A stretch of DNA of 64,000 bases from Vibrio nereis NBRC 15637 (GCF_001591105.1 NZ_BCUD01000003.1:124001-188000); one strand, 5' to 3'. Counted from the first letter of the stretch, positions 41,427-49,741 are shown. Translations and numbers: made by a program. The notes: generated by a model not told the origin, from the sequence alone.

Positions 41427-41569
41427 GTGCTTTAATGAGGGGGGGCTCCTTCAACAAGATAACTATTGATGAAAAATAGGAATTGGTTGTAATCGAACCT
41501 TTCGCTTACGTGAAGCGTGACCTGATGGTAACTTTGTTCATCTAAGTCATAATAACTAATTGAAACGCA

Positions 41570-42349
41570 ATGGAACTTTCTTTAGACATTCTTGCTCTCT
41601 TATTTTTTGTTGCCATGCTTGCGGGGTTTATTGATGCTATGGCTGGGGGCGGTGGTTTAATCACGCTACCAGCACTACTTGCTGTGGGGATTCCACCTAC
41701 ACAAGCATTGGCAACCAACAAATTACAGAGTTCATTTGGAAGCTTTTCTGCTACTTGGTATTTCGTTCGCAACGGTATCGTCAGCCTCAGACAGATGCGC
41801 TTTGCTATTGTCTGTACCTTTATTGGTTCTGCTATTGGTGCCGAGGCCGTTCAGTATATCGATGCTGGGGTTCTTACCAGTCTAATTCCTATGTTACTTG
41901 TCGCCATTTCTGTCTATTTTTTGCTAATGCCCAAAACGAAAGAGCAGAAAGGAAAGGCAAAGCTATCTGAAATGATGTTCGCTTTTACTGTGGGGGGCGG
42001 TGTTGGTTTCTATGATGGTTTCTTTGGCCCCGGAACAGGGTCTATTTTTACGGTCTGTTTTGTTGCATTAGCGCATTTCTCGTTAGTTGAGGCGACCGCT
42101 CGTACGAAAGTGCTCAACTTTACCTCAAACATTGCGGCTCTGTTATTTTTCGTTATCGCAGGACTCCCTATTTGGGAGGTGGGGTTAGTGATGGCGGCTG
42201 GTGGCTTTATCGGGGCAAGGTCGGGTGCAAAAATTGTGGTGACTAAAGGGCAAAAGTGGATTCGCCCACTGGTGATCACTATGTCTATGTTAATGGCGCT
42301 GAAGCTACTATGGGAACAGCATCAGCAATCGATTCTATCAGTGTTTTAA
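41570..42349 (+). CDS. TSUP family membrane transporter (TauE/SafE-like)
   Basis: A member of the TSUP (TauE/SafE/YfcA) family, which exports sulfite, sulfoacetate or related organic sulfur anions; the substrate here cannot be read from sequence. The 259-aa protein is mostly hydrophobic with about seven or eight helices. It shows the duplicated family motif: GFIDAMAGGGGLITLPALL near residue 21 in the first half and GFYDGFFGPGTGS near 145 in the second. The ATG has only a weak ribosome-binding site. Its last 65 bases overlap the end of the convergent LysR gene. Confidence 0.85.
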   Translation: MELSLDILALLFFVAMLAGFIDAMAGGGGLITLPALLAVGIPPTQALATNKLQSSFGSFSATWYFVRNGIVSLRQMRFAIVCTFIGSAIGAEAVQYIDAGVLTSLIPMLLVAISVYFLLMPKTKEQKGKAKLSEMMFAFTVGGGVGFYDGFFGPGTGSIFTVCFVALAHFSLVEATARTKVLNFTSNIAALLFFVIAGLPIWEVGLVMAAGGFIGARSGAKIVVTKGQKWIRPLVITMSMLMALKLLWEQHQQSILSVF

Positions 42350-43145
42350 TTCTTTCGTTCCGTAGCGAAGAAGGACGAGTACAGATATGAATCGGGCGAT
42401 AGAGAGGTTTAAGCTGTTCAAAATGATGACAGTAACACGCATCGATATTTAGCGTCTTTATCACTGATAAGGGGACCAAAGCAGGGGCGATCCCCGACAA
42501 CGCAAGCTGAGCAGCGGCACTGTAGGAGTCCATCTGCATGATCGGCTGGATGTTTAGTCGATTTAAGATGGCGAGTTGGTAGGTATTTGCGGTGTTATTG
42601 AGATCATTGGTGATAATGACTTCGGGAAGTGTGGCTAGGTTTTGCGAGTAGACGATGTTAAATGGTTCATCAAGCAGGTGAAAGGTCGTTAAATTGTGAT
42701 GGGTTGGCAGGTGGCCAGCACACACGCCAATATGCGCTTTGCCGGACTGTACATGCTCGATAATTCGCGGCGTATGGTTGGTAGACAATCGGATGTAAGG
42801 ATCATGTTTGAACCATTGGCCCAGTACCTCAGATAAGTACCCGGCCACTAAAGTCTCAGAGCAATCCAACTTAATAAGGCTATTTTCTTCCACTGCCTGT
42901 TGTTCGTAAATTAAACCGCGGAGTTCATTAAATGTCGGTCCAATGCTGTCGATCAAGTTGATAGCATCTGGTGTGAGCTTCACATTGCGCCCTTCGGGTG
43001 CGATCAGCTTTTTCCCCAGTTTCTTTTCTAGGTTAGCGATCCGTTTACTTACGGCTGACTGACTGATGTATAGCAAGCTACCTGCTCTGCTCATGGTTTT
43101 CGCTTTACTTAAAACCAAAAGCGTTTCAATGCCTTCCAATAGCAT
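42285..43145 (-). CDS. LysR-family transcriptional regulator
   Basis: A LysR-type regulator of 286 aa. The N-terminal winged helix-turn-helix (about 1-60) has the typical SRAGSLLYISQSAVSKRIANLE; the C-terminal ligand-binding domain (about 90-280) is more divergent. The target is not known; the convergent TSUP exporter is a candidate only by proximity, since LysR genes usually sit divergent to their targets. The 3' end overlaps the TSUP gene by 65 bases, so transcripts from the two would be antisense to each other. Confidence 0.85.
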   Translation of the reverse strand: MLLEGIETLLVLSKAKTMSRAGSLLYISQSAVSKRIANLEKKLGKKLIAPEGRNVKLTPDAINLIDSIGPTFNELRGLIYEQQAVEENSLIKLDCSETLVAGYLSEVLGQWFKHDPYIRLSTNHTPRIIEHVQSGKAHIGVCAGHLPTHHNLTTFHLLDEPFNIVYSQNLATLPEVIITNDLNNTANTYQLAILNRLNIQPIMQMDSYSAAAQLALSGIAPALVPLSVIKTLNIDACYCHHFEQLKPLYRPIHICTRPSSLRNERIKTLIESIADAVPIVASAPLT

Positions 43146-43236
43146 AATTAATGAGTATTAGGAATAGATGCTTCAATCTACCTGATTTCGTCGACTAATG
43201 CATCAGATATGGATTTTGGGTGCTACATTGAGATAC

Positions 43237-43267
43237 AAAAAAGCGGCGCTCATAGAGCACCGCTTTT
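43237..43267 (-). terminator. Terminator of grcA
   Basis: On the minus strand AAAAGCGGTGCT pairs with AGCGCCGCTTTT around CTATG and runs into TTTTTTG, 21 bases after the grcA stop. Confidence 0.85.
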
Positions 43268-43287
43268 GATAACATTATGACTGAGTT

Positions 43288-43665
43288 TTATAGAGACTCA
43301 GTGAAAGTACGTGCGATAACGTCTCGTTGTTGCTCAGTTGTCAGTGAGTTAAAACGTACAGCGTAGCCAGATACACGGATAGTCAACTGAGGGTACTTCT
43401 CAGGGTTTGCCACCGCATCTTCCAACGTTTCGCGTTTTAGGACGTTAACGTTTAGGTGCTGGCCACCCTCAATCTTTGGTGCTGTCTCAATTGCTACTTC
43501 ACGTGATTCATATTCACCAAGCTCGCTGATAGCGACAACTTGATCGGCTTCATAGCCTGCTGTAGCGGCAACACAACGAGCCTCATTTTTTTCGCTATCT
43601 AATAGCCAAATAGAGTTTAGTAGGTTGTCGTTTGCTGCTTGAGTGATTTGAATGCCTTGGATCAT
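43288..43665 (-). CDS. grcA: Autonomous glycyl radical cofactor GrcA (YfiD)
   Basis: GrcA is a small glycyl-radical protein that can replace the damaged C-terminal end of pyruvate formate-lyase. From ATG 43665 it is 125 aa, with an AGGAGA ribosome-binding site that decides this start over a longer frame at 43683. The radical glycine lies in the C-terminal [13 protein letters not shown], the same motif as PflB, and the N-terminal half has the family start [20 protein letters not shown]. Two FNR-type sites upstream fit anaerobic induction. Confidence 0.94.
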   Translation of the reverse strand: MIQGIQITQAANDNLLNSIWLLDSEKNEARCVAATAGYEADQVVAISELGEYESREVAIETAPKIEGGQHLNVNVLKRETLEDAVANPEKYPQLTIRVSGYAVRFNSLTTEQQRDVIARTFTESL

Positions 43666-43730
43666 AACTTTCTCCTGGTCCACAAATGTGGCTTGATTGG
43701 TGTTAATTTTCGAATTTTGTCGAGCTGAGT

Positions 43731-43774
43731 TATATATACCTAAAAAATGGCTGGTTAATTTTGATTTAGGTCAA
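43731..43774 (-). promoter_or_regulatory. FNR-type class II promoter of grcA
   Basis: TTGATTTAGGTCAA (43761-43774) matches the FNR consensus TTGAT-N4-ATCAA with one mismatch. On the minus strand a TATATA -10 lies at about 43731-43738, which places the site centre near -41.5 from the predicted start, the classic FNR activation position. Confidence 0.65.
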
Positions 43775-43813
43775 ATAACCACCAAAAACATTACATATAT
43801 AGTGGTTATTTAG

Positions 43814-43827
43814 TTGAGTTAAATCAA
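43814..43827 (-). promoter_or_regulatory. Second, upstream FNR-type site of grcA
   Basis: TTGAGTTAAATCAA matches TTGAT-N4-ATCAA with one mismatch and is extended by TAG/CTA flanks into a larger inverted repeat. Its centre is 53 bases upstream of the promoter-proximal site. Confidence 0.55.
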
Positions 43828-43889
43828 CTAACCATTAGAAAACAGAGTTTTGAGGTTTTTATCAAGGTTCTGTATTAAGAGTTAAATTT

Positions 43890-43917
43890 CATTTTGTTGT
43901 AAATTTACAACAAAATG
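43890..43917. repeat. 28-bp perfect palindrome between grcA and nfo
   Basis: CATTTTGTTGTAAA is followed directly by its exact reverse complement, with no spacer. There is no T run after it on either strand, so it is not a normal terminator. It lies about 225 bases upstream of the grcA ATG and 75 bases upstream of the nfo ATG. I do not recognise it as the operator of a particular regulator. Confidence 0.8.
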
Positions 43918-43991
43918 TAGCAACAGAGAGTGACTAGAAACGCAAAAATCAAGGCTCTTTGTTGTCTAAACTGAAAGTGCAAAGTGAATAA

Positions 43992-44882
43992 ATGACAATG
44001 TTAAAAAAGACTGACGGAAACAAATATATTGGGGCGCATGTCTCTGCGGCAGGCGGTGTTGATCAGGCTCCAATCAGAGCAAGAGAAATTGGTGCGAATG
44101 CATTTGCGCTGTTTACGAAAAACCAGCGCCAATGGGCTGCTAAACCACTGGAAGCGAAAACCATCAGTGCTTTTAAAGCGAACTGTCGCATGCTGGGATT
44201 TACTAGTGAGCACATTCTTCCGCATGATTCTTATCTCATTAACCTTGGTGCGCCAGAGGAAGAAAAGCTGAATAAGTCACGTGCCGCGTTTATTGACGAA
44301 ATGGAGCGTTGCCAGCAGCTCGGGTTAACGCTGTTGAACTTTCATCCCGGTAGTCATTTGAAGAAAATTTCAGAGCAAGAATGTTTAACTAAGATTGCTG
44401 AATCCATCAACTTAGCGCATCAGGCAGTTCCTGACGTTATCGCTGTGATTGAAAATACAGCCGGTCAAGGCACGAACCTTGGGTGGCGATTTGAGCATCT
44501 TGCTGAAATTATTGACCAAGTCGAAGATAAGGCGCGTGTCGGTGTTTGTCTTGACACCTGCCACACATTTGCTGCGGGTTATGATTTGGGATCATTTGAA
44601 GCATGTGAATCCACATTTGCCGAGTTTGATCGTGTAGTTGGAATGCACTATTTAAGAGCAATGCACATAAATGACTCGAAATCTGCACTTGGCAGTAAGG
44701 TAGATAGACACCATGCTTTAGGTAAAGGAGAGATCGGTTGGGATTGTTTTGAATACATTGCTAAAGATTCGAGATTTGATGGTATCCCATTGATCTTAGA
44801 GACGATAGAGCCTGAGATTTGGAAAGATGAAATTGCTCAATTGCGCCGTTTTCATCTAGAAGCAATAAAAGAAAGCGTCTAG
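43992..44882 (+). CDS. nfo: Endonuclease IV (AP endonuclease)
   Basis: Nfo is a zinc-dependent TIM-barrel enzyme that cuts 5' to abasic sites and removes damaged 3' ends. The 296-aa product has the family signatures [11 protein letters not shown] near residue 12, NFHPGSHL near 116, [13 protein letters not shown] near 152, [16 protein letters not shown] near 182 and [17 protein letters not shown] near 224, covering the His/Glu/Asp zinc ligands. It is about 15 residues longer at the N-terminus than E. coli Nfo; ATG 43998 is an alternative. ung, acting one step earlier, lies 270 bases downstream. Confidence 0.95.
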   Translation: MTMLKKTDGNKYIGAHVSAAGGVDQAPIRAREIGANAFALFTKNQRQWAAKPLEAKTISAFKANCRMLGFTSEHILPHDSYLINLGAPEEEKLNKSRAAFIDEMERCQQLGLTLLNFHPGSHLKKISEQECLTKIAESINLAHQAVPDVIAVIENTAGQGTNLGWRFEHLAEIIDQVEDKARVGVCLDTCHTFAAGYDLGSFEACESTFAEFDRVVGMHYLRAMHINDSKSALGSKVDRHHALGKGEIGWDCFEYIAKDSRFDGIPLILETIEPEIWKDEIAQLRRFHLEAIKESV

Positions 44883-44944
44883 TAATAAAAGTGGCATCAA
44901 TTTTTCATCGCAGATAGCGGGTTTAATAATTAGAGGGTGTCACT

Positions 44945-45064
44945 ATGTCTATTTCATCACAGCAGATTTTCGTAAGCAGTACATCGGTAAAATCAGTGCG
45001 TCGGCCAGTGCCTAATCGACATGTTACTGGTCAAGGTCATCACAGAACGCCGCAAAAACATTAG
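44945..45064 (+). CDS. Possible 39-aa small protein between nfo and ung
   Basis: A short frame starting with ATG 44945, preceded by TAGAGGG as a usable ribosome-binding site about seven bases upstream. The peptide has a serine-rich first half (MSISSQQIFVSSTSVKS) and a basic, His/Arg-rich second half (RRPVPNRHVTGQGHH). No membrane segment or cysteine is present. I do not recognise a family. It could be a real small protein, an upstream leader for ung, or chance. Confidence 0.35.
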   Translation: MSISSQQIFVSSTSVKSVRRPVPNRHVTGQGHHRTPQKH

Positions 45065-45089
45065 TTCAATACGTCTGATCACCGCAGTG

Positions 45090-45152
45090 CTTTGTTCCTT
45101 CATTACTTTTTGAGACAATCGTTTGAAATGACGAATAGTAGAAGGAACAAAG
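45090..45152 (+). promoter_or_regulatory. Hairpin covering the ung ribosome-binding site
   Basis: CTTTGTTCCTTC (45090-45101) is the exact complement of GAAGGAACAAAG (45141-45152), which contains the AAGGA ribosome-binding site and ends one base before the ung ATG. TACT (45104-45107) and AGTA (45137-45140) extend the stem after a 2-nt bulge, and TCGT/ACGA can close the inside. The mRNA would hide the ung start. Confidence 0.6.
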
Positions 45153-45153
45153 T

Positions 45154-45843
45154 ATGGACTCATCACTGACTTGGCATGATGTGATTGGTGCGGAGAAAGA
45201 ACAAGATTACTTTCAGCAGACATTAGCTTTTGTGGACGCGGAGCGTAATGCGGGGAAAGTGATTTTCCCACCAGCACAAGATGTATTCAATGCTTTCCGT
45301 GCTACTGAGTTCGGTGACGTTAAAGTGGTTATATTGGGCCAAGATCCTTACCACGGCCCAAACCAGGCACATGGTCTCTGCTTTTCTGTCTTACCTGGCG
45401 TGAAAACGCCGCCTTCACTGGTGAATATGTACAAAGAGCTCGCACAAGATATAGACGGTTTTGATATACCACAACACGGTTATTTACAGCATTGGGCCGA
45501 GCAGGGGGTTTTACTGCTTAATACCGTTTTAACCGTAGAGCAAGGTAAAGCGCATTCCCATGCTAAAACGGGCTGGGAAACATTTACTGATAAAGTCATA
45601 GAGGCCATCAACCAACATCAGTCTGGTGTCGTGTTTCTTTTATGGGGAGCTCACGCACAGAAGAAAGGCCGATTCATCGATCGCAATAAACACCATGTTT
45701 TAACGGCGCCACACCCATCGCCATTGTCTGCTCACCGCGGCTTTTTAGGCTGTAAGCACTTTTCTCAGGCCAACGAACTTTTAGTTAACCAAGGAGTGTC
45801 GCCGATCGACTGGTGTTTACCCGCGACGATCTTAGAACGTTGA
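45154..45843 (+). CDS. ung: Uracil-DNA glycosylase
   Basis: Ung removes uracil from DNA, leaving the abasic site that Nfo cuts. The 229-aa family 1 enzyme has the water-activating loop [22 protein letters not shown] in part (GQDPYHGP, about 66-73), the uracil-binding [17 protein letters not shown] region, and the DNA-intercalating [11 protein letters not shown] near 191. AAGGA precedes the ATG but lies in a strong hairpin. All catalytic residues are present. Confidence 0.96.
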   Translation: MDSSLTWHDVIGAEKEQDYFQQTLAFVDAERNAGKVIFPPAQDVFNAFRATEFGDVKVVILGQDPYHGPNQAHGLCFSVLPGVKTPPSLVNMYKELAQDIDGFDIPQHGYLQHWAEQGVLLLNTVLTVEQGKAHSHAKTGWETFTDKVIEAINQHQSGVVFLLWGAHAQKKGRFIDRNKHHVLTAPHPSPLSAHRGFLGCKHFSQANELLVNQGVSPIDWCLPATILER

Positions 45844-45936
45844 TTTTGAACATTTGTTTAAAATTTGAGCGGGCCCAAGGCTAAGCGAGATATTCTCATA
45901 TACACTTATAAAACATGAGTGTTAAGGAGAAACGCT

Positions 45937-46488
45937 ATGATGATTGAGAGGATAAGACGCGAACACGGTTATATGGTTCGACTGTTGGCCGTGTTGAAAC
46001 AGAAGATTGCTTTACTAGAGCAAGAGGAGCCAATTAATTACTCGTTACTTCGTGAAATAGTCACCTATCTTGTGGATCATTCAGAGCGGGTTCACCATCC
46101 GAAAGAAGACATACTGTATCAGTACTATTTGGATCATTTTGGCGAGCAGCAAGAAATCATCAACCTTGAAAATGAGCATAAAGTCCTGTCAGAGCAAACG
46201 CATGCTTTCTTAGATACCGTCGATATGATTCTTAATGATGCGGTAGTGCCACAAGATATCTTTCTCACTCAGCTCAAAGAGTTCGTTAACTCGCAGAAGA
46301 GCCACCTAGAGTTAGAAGAGCGAGCGGTATTACCACTCATTGCCAAAGTTTTTACCGTCAAAGATTGGCAGGCGGTTGAGGATCAATGGACTGAAAACGA
46401 AGAAGATCCTGTCTTTGGTGAAACCATCGCTGAAAAGTATCAGCAATTGGCTCAGCGAGTCAGGCAGAACGAGCAAGAGTGCATTTAG
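45937..46488 (+). CDS. Hemerythrin-like HHE domain protein
   Basis: A 183-aa protein of the hemerythrin HHE cation-binding family, whose members bind a di-iron centre and sense or handle O2, NO or iron. Likely ligand positions are REHGYM (about 7-12), DHSERVHHPKEDILY (about 44-58), NEHKVLSE and SHLELEERAVLP. The HxxxE spacing is that of the HHE repeat. AAGGAG lies about eight bases before ATG 45937; an earlier in-frame GTG (45919) would include this site and is rejected. The specific function is unknown. Confidence 0.82.
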   Translation: MMIERIRREHGYMVRLLAVLKQKIALLEQEEPINYSLLREIVTYLVDHSERVHHPKEDILYQYYLDHFGEQQEIINLENEHKVLSEQTHAFLDTVDMILNDAVVPQDIFLTQLKEFVNSQKSHLELEERAVLPLIAKVFTVKDWQAVEDQWTENEEDPVFGETIAEKYQQLAQRVRQNEQECI

Positions 46489-46504
46489 TTCGTTCGACAG
46501 AAAC

Positions 46505-46531
46505 AAAAAAGAGGCTAAGCGCCTCTTTTTT
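46505..46531 (+). terminator. Bidirectional terminator hemerythrin gene/DUF3545 gene
   Basis: AAAAAAGAGGC and GCCTCTTTTTT pair around a 5-nt loop, 16 bases after one stop and adjacent to the end of the convergent gene. It can act on both strands. Confidence 0.85.
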
Positions 46532-46532
46532 A

Positions 46533-46715
46533 TTAGAAATCTATATTTTCAATATCTTCAAACGCGATGCCCATTTCTTTTAGTTCACGCTGAAGACGTT
46601 GTCGGTCTTTTATCGCCTCAATTTCTCGCCACTTGCGTTTCACAGGTTTTGAGCGTACACCACGAGTTTTTGGTAGTTCCATTTCCATAATGTCTTCAAA
46701 GTTTAAGCTGTCCAT
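46533..46715 (-). CDS. DUF3545 family small protein
   Basis: A 60-aa acidic/basic protein whose core KRKWREIEAIKDRQRLQREL (about 26-46) is the conserved stretch I associate with DUF3545, short proteins of marine gammaproteobacteria. It is predicted to be mostly one charged helix, with an acidic N-terminus (MDSLNFEDIMEME) and an acidic end. No function is known. The CAT start at 46715 is preceded on the minus strand by an AGAGGTAGC ribosome-binding site. Confidence 0.7.
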   Translation of the reverse strand: MDSLNFEDIMEMELPKTRGVRSKPVKRKWREIEAIKDRQRLQRELKEMGIAFEDIENIDF

Positions 46716-47418
46716 AAGCTACCTCTGTTAATAGTTACTCTTTGAAGGGGTATTGTTTAAATACCATTCTCAATGCAGCGTAACTTTGATTCGTTTCTCA
46801 TTTGTTACGATTCCATGAAGGTTTTCTGGAAATTTTACTAGTAACTCACACTAATCTTTATCCGTTTTGCTGGTTTTTTGTTCGGGTGTTTGCACGGTAA
46901 CGATTAAATTGTCGGAAATTGATTGTTAATCGACTGTTTATAAGATCACCAATAAGTGCTGTTATGCAATAAGTTTTCATCTTCAGCAGCGGCAGAGCTT
47001 AGAAATGTTTTTTTGTTTTGGTGCTAGCATCCCGCCAAGCCTTGGATAACAAGGCTTGGAGTCAATTTTTCCGTGATAGGAGTGTTGAGAAGGGTAATAC
47101 TCGATATTGTTGTATAAATTTGGTGATCTTGTTCTGTGTTTGTGGTCGTTTTGTTCAGCTTTGTGTTAATTTAAGGTGACTTTATAGTAAAAAATAACCT
47201 TCAAATAAAACATGGTGCATATTGATTTTTGCTTGTCTTCGCTGCATTATCCGCCCGTCAAAAATCAGCTGGTACGTAAAATGGAAGCATGAGGCGCGTT
47301 TTACAAATCTTGGTTGCACGAAAATTAAACTATAAATGCTAAGTTCATTGACTCTTAGCTTGCAATCAAGTGGATGGCTTGGAAGCAGAGGCCAGCGAAA
47401 ACTCAATATGAGGTTCTT
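46716..47418 (+). other. 700-bp non-coding region upstream of the AGCS symporter gene
   Basis: No credible gene. It contains the DUF3545 promoter side and a long leader for the AGCS gene. A perfect 10-bp hairpin, CCAAGCCTTG-GATAA-CAAGGCTTGG, lies at 47035-47059, followed nine bases later by a T run. Close to the start are GCTAAG/CTTAGC (47338-47343 with 47354-47359) and CTTG/CAAG (47359-47370). Glycine riboswitches control such genes in some Vibrio, but the glycine aptamer core was not found here. Confidence 0.5.
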
Positions 47419-48852
47419 ATGACAGATATAATCAATTTAATGAACGACCTGCTTTGGGGTTCGATTCTTGTTTACTTGTTGGTGGGTGTTGGGATTTACT
47501 TCACCGTAAGACTGGGTTTTATCCAGTTCCGCCACTTTGGCCACATGTTCTCAGTTCTTAAAAATAGCCGTAAAACAGACAGCGCTGGTATTTCTTCTTT
47601 TCAAGCTCTTTGTACTAGTCTAGCTGCGCGTGTAGGTACTGGTAACATGGCGGGTGTCGCTGTTGCATTAACTGCGGGTGGCCCTGGCGCGATCTTCTGG
47701 ATGTGGCTAATCGCGATGTTGGGTATGGCAACCTCATTTGCAGAGAGCACACTAGCACAGTTATACAAAACCAAAGATGATGACGGTAACTACCGTGGCG
47801 GCCCTGCATACTACATGGAGAAAGGCCTAGGTATGCGCTGGATGGGGGTTCTGTTCTCTGTCTTCCTAATCATCGCTTTTGGTTTGGTATTTAATGCCGT
47901 TCAGGCTAACTCGATTGCAGGCGCAATGAACACCGCTTTTGGTTGGAATGAAACCTATGTTGGCGTTGGTGTTGTGATTCTTTCTTCGGTAGTCATCTTC
48001 GGTGGTATCAAGCGTATCGCACGTGTTGCTGAGATGATTGTACCGGCAATGGCGCTCGCTTACTTGATCCTAGCTCTGTTCGTTATGTTCGTGAACATTG
48101 AAAAACTGCCTGCAGTTCTGGAGCTGATCTTTAAGAGTGCGTTTGGCCTACAAGAAGCCGCAGCGGGTGGTCTAGGTTACGCAATTGCACAAGCGATGAT
48201 CAACGGTATCAAACGCGGTCTGTTCTCGAATGAAGCTGGTATGGGTTCTGCACCTAACGCAGCAGCATCTGCAACGCCATACCCGCCACACCCGGCGTCA
48301 CAAGGTTATGTGCAAATGCTAGGTGTCTTCATGGATACGATTGTGATCTGTTCTGCAACAGTGGCTATCATCCTAATGTCGGGTGAATACGTACCACACG
48401 GTGAAGTGACGGGTATTGAGCTAACTCAGAACGCACTGAGCTCTCAGGTTGGTGAATGGGGTGGCGTATTCGTTGCCGTAGCGATCTTCTTCTTCGCTTT
48501 CACATCCATCATTGCAAACTATTCGTACGCAGAGACAAACCTTATCTTCTTGGAGCATAACCACAAAGCGGGTCTAAGCATCTTCCGAGTAGTGGTTCTT
48601 GGTATGGTGATGTTTGGTGCGGTGGCGTCTCTACCAATCGTTTGGGCTCTGGCTGATGTTTCTATGGGTTTGATGGCGATTGTGAACTTGGTAGCGATTA
48701 TCCTACTATCAGGTATCGTGATTAAGCTGGCGAAAGACTACAACCGTCAGTTAGACGCAGGTAAAGTACCGACTTTCGATGCTAACGATTACCCAGAGCT
48801 GAAATCTCAGCTTGAAGAAGGTATCTGGTATACAGACAAGAAAGACTCATAG
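47419..48852 (+). CDS. Alanine/glycine:sodium symporter family protein (AGCS)
   Basis: A sodium-coupled amino-acid importer of the AGCS family (alanine or glycine; the substrate is not decided by sequence). From ATG 47419 the protein is 477 aa with about eleven helices. It has the family motifs GVGIYFTVRLGFIQFRHF near residue 24, ALCTSLAARVGTGNMAGVA near 60 and the NGIKRGLFSNEAGMGSAPNAAAS stretch near 280 (shown here as GLFSNEAGMGSAPNAAA). An upstream in-frame start at 47374 lacks family sequence. It is monocistronic, with a terminator. Confidence 0.9.
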   Translation: MTDIINLMNDLLWGSILVYLLVGVGIYFTVRLGFIQFRHFGHMFSVLKNSRKTDSAGISSFQALCTSLAARVGTGNMAGVAVALTAGGPGAIFWMWLIAMLGMATSFAESTLAQLYKTKDDDGNYRGGPAYYMEKGLGMRWMGVLFSVFLIIAFGLVFNAVQANSIAGAMNTAFGWNETYVGVGVVILSSVVIFGGIKRIARVAEMIVPAMALAYLILALFVMFVNIEKLPAVLELIFKSAFGLQEAAAGGLGYAIAQAMINGIKRGLFSNEAGMGSAPNAAASATPYPPHPASQGYVQMLGVFMDTIVICSATVAIILMSGEYVPHGEVTGIELTQNALSSQVGEWGGVFVAVAIFFFAFTSIIANYSYAETNLIFLEHNHKAGLSIFRVVVLGMVMFGAVASLPIVWALADVSMGLMAIVNLVAIILLSGIVIKLAKDYNRQLDAGKVPTFDANDYPELKSQLEEGIWYTDKKDS

Positions 48853-48874
48853 CATTTCACTATCAGTTTGATTC

Positions 48875-48907
48875 AAAAAGCCGTGCAGACATTGCACGGC
48901 TTTTTTT
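48875..48907 (+). terminator. Terminator after the AGCS gene
   Basis: AAAAAGCCGTGC and GCACGGCTTTTT pair around AGACATT and run into TTTTTTT. Confidence 0.88.
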
Positions 48908-48950
48908 GTATCCTAGAGTCAAATAAAAATAGAATCAGTAGAGTAAAGTT

Positions 48951-49724
48951 ATGCTAATCGTAGTGTCTCCAGCGAAAACATTGGATTATGAATCGCCTCT
49001 TGCGACAGAGAAGTTCACTCAGCCTGAATTGATTGATTATTCGAAAGCGTTGATTGAGGTTTGTCGACAGTTAACCCCTGCAGATGTGTCCAGCCTGATG
49101 AAAGTGAGTGATAAGATCGCAGACCTCAACGTCGGCCGTTTTCAGGAATGGAGTGAAGAGTTCACCACGGAGAACTCACGCCAAGCGATTTTGGCGTTCA
49201 AAGGGGATGTCTATACTGGCTTAGATGCTCAGACACTCAGTGACGAGGACTTTGATTACGCCCAGCAGCACCTGCGCATGCTTTCTGGTTTATATGGTTT
49301 ATTGAAACCTCTCGACTTGATGCAACCTTACCGCTTAGAAATGGGTACTAAACTAGAGAATGATAAAGGGAAGAACCTCTATCAATTCTGGGGGAATGTG
49401 ATCACCGAGAAACTGAATGAAGCACTTGCAGCTCAGGGCGATAATGTCTTAATCAACTTAGCTTCCAATGAGTATTTTAAAGCGGTGAAACCGAAAGCCT
49501 TGGATGCACAAGTGATTACACCTGTGTTTAAAGATTGCAAAAACGGTCAGTACAAAGTGATCAGTTTCTACGCGAAAAAAGCGCGCGGTATGATGGCTCG
49601 TTATATCATCGAAAATAGAATATCCAGTGTTGCAGATTTGACTAACTTCGACATTGCGGGCTATTACTTTGTAGAGGAAGAGTCGACACCAACCGACTTG
49701 GTGTTTAAGCGAGAAGAGCAGTAA
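48951..49724 (+). CDS. yaaA: Peroxide-stress protein YaaA
   Basis: YaaA lowers free iron and protects DNA during hydrogen peroxide stress in E. coli; it is a DUF328 protein with DNA-binding ability. The 257-aa product starts [16 protein letters not shown] and contains [14 protein letters not shown] (about 83-96), [23 protein letters not shown] in part ([20 protein letters not shown]) and [11 protein letters not shown], all typical. A 45-codon gene follows after 17 bases. Confidence 0.93.
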   Translation: MLIVVSPAKTLDYESPLATEKFTQPELIDYSKALIEVCRQLTPADVSSLMKVSDKIADLNVGRFQEWSEEFTTENSRQAILAFKGDVYTGLDAQTLSDEDFDYAQQHLRMLSGLYGLLKPLDLMQPYRLEMGTKLENDKGKNLYQFWGNVITEKLNEALAAQGDNVLINLASNEYFKAVKPKALDAQVITPVFKDCKNGQYKVISFYAKKARGMMARYIIENRISSVADLTNFDIAGYYFVEEESTPTDLVFKREEQ

Positions 49725-49741
49725 TTCTTGGAGGGTAGGGC

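Noticed and set aside
41429..43236. Possible genomic island around the TSUP and LysR genes
   Set aside because: No integrase, tRNA, flanking repeats or obvious base-composition change; two genes do not justify an island call.
47205..47290. 26-codon ATG frame in the AGCS leader
   Set aside because: No ribosome-binding site upstream of its ATG and no recognisable peptide features.
46860..47418. Glycine riboswitch before the AGCS symporter
   Set aside because: The conserved glycine aptamer cores (GGAGAG near the start, GGACAGAG-like end) could not be found on the plus strand.
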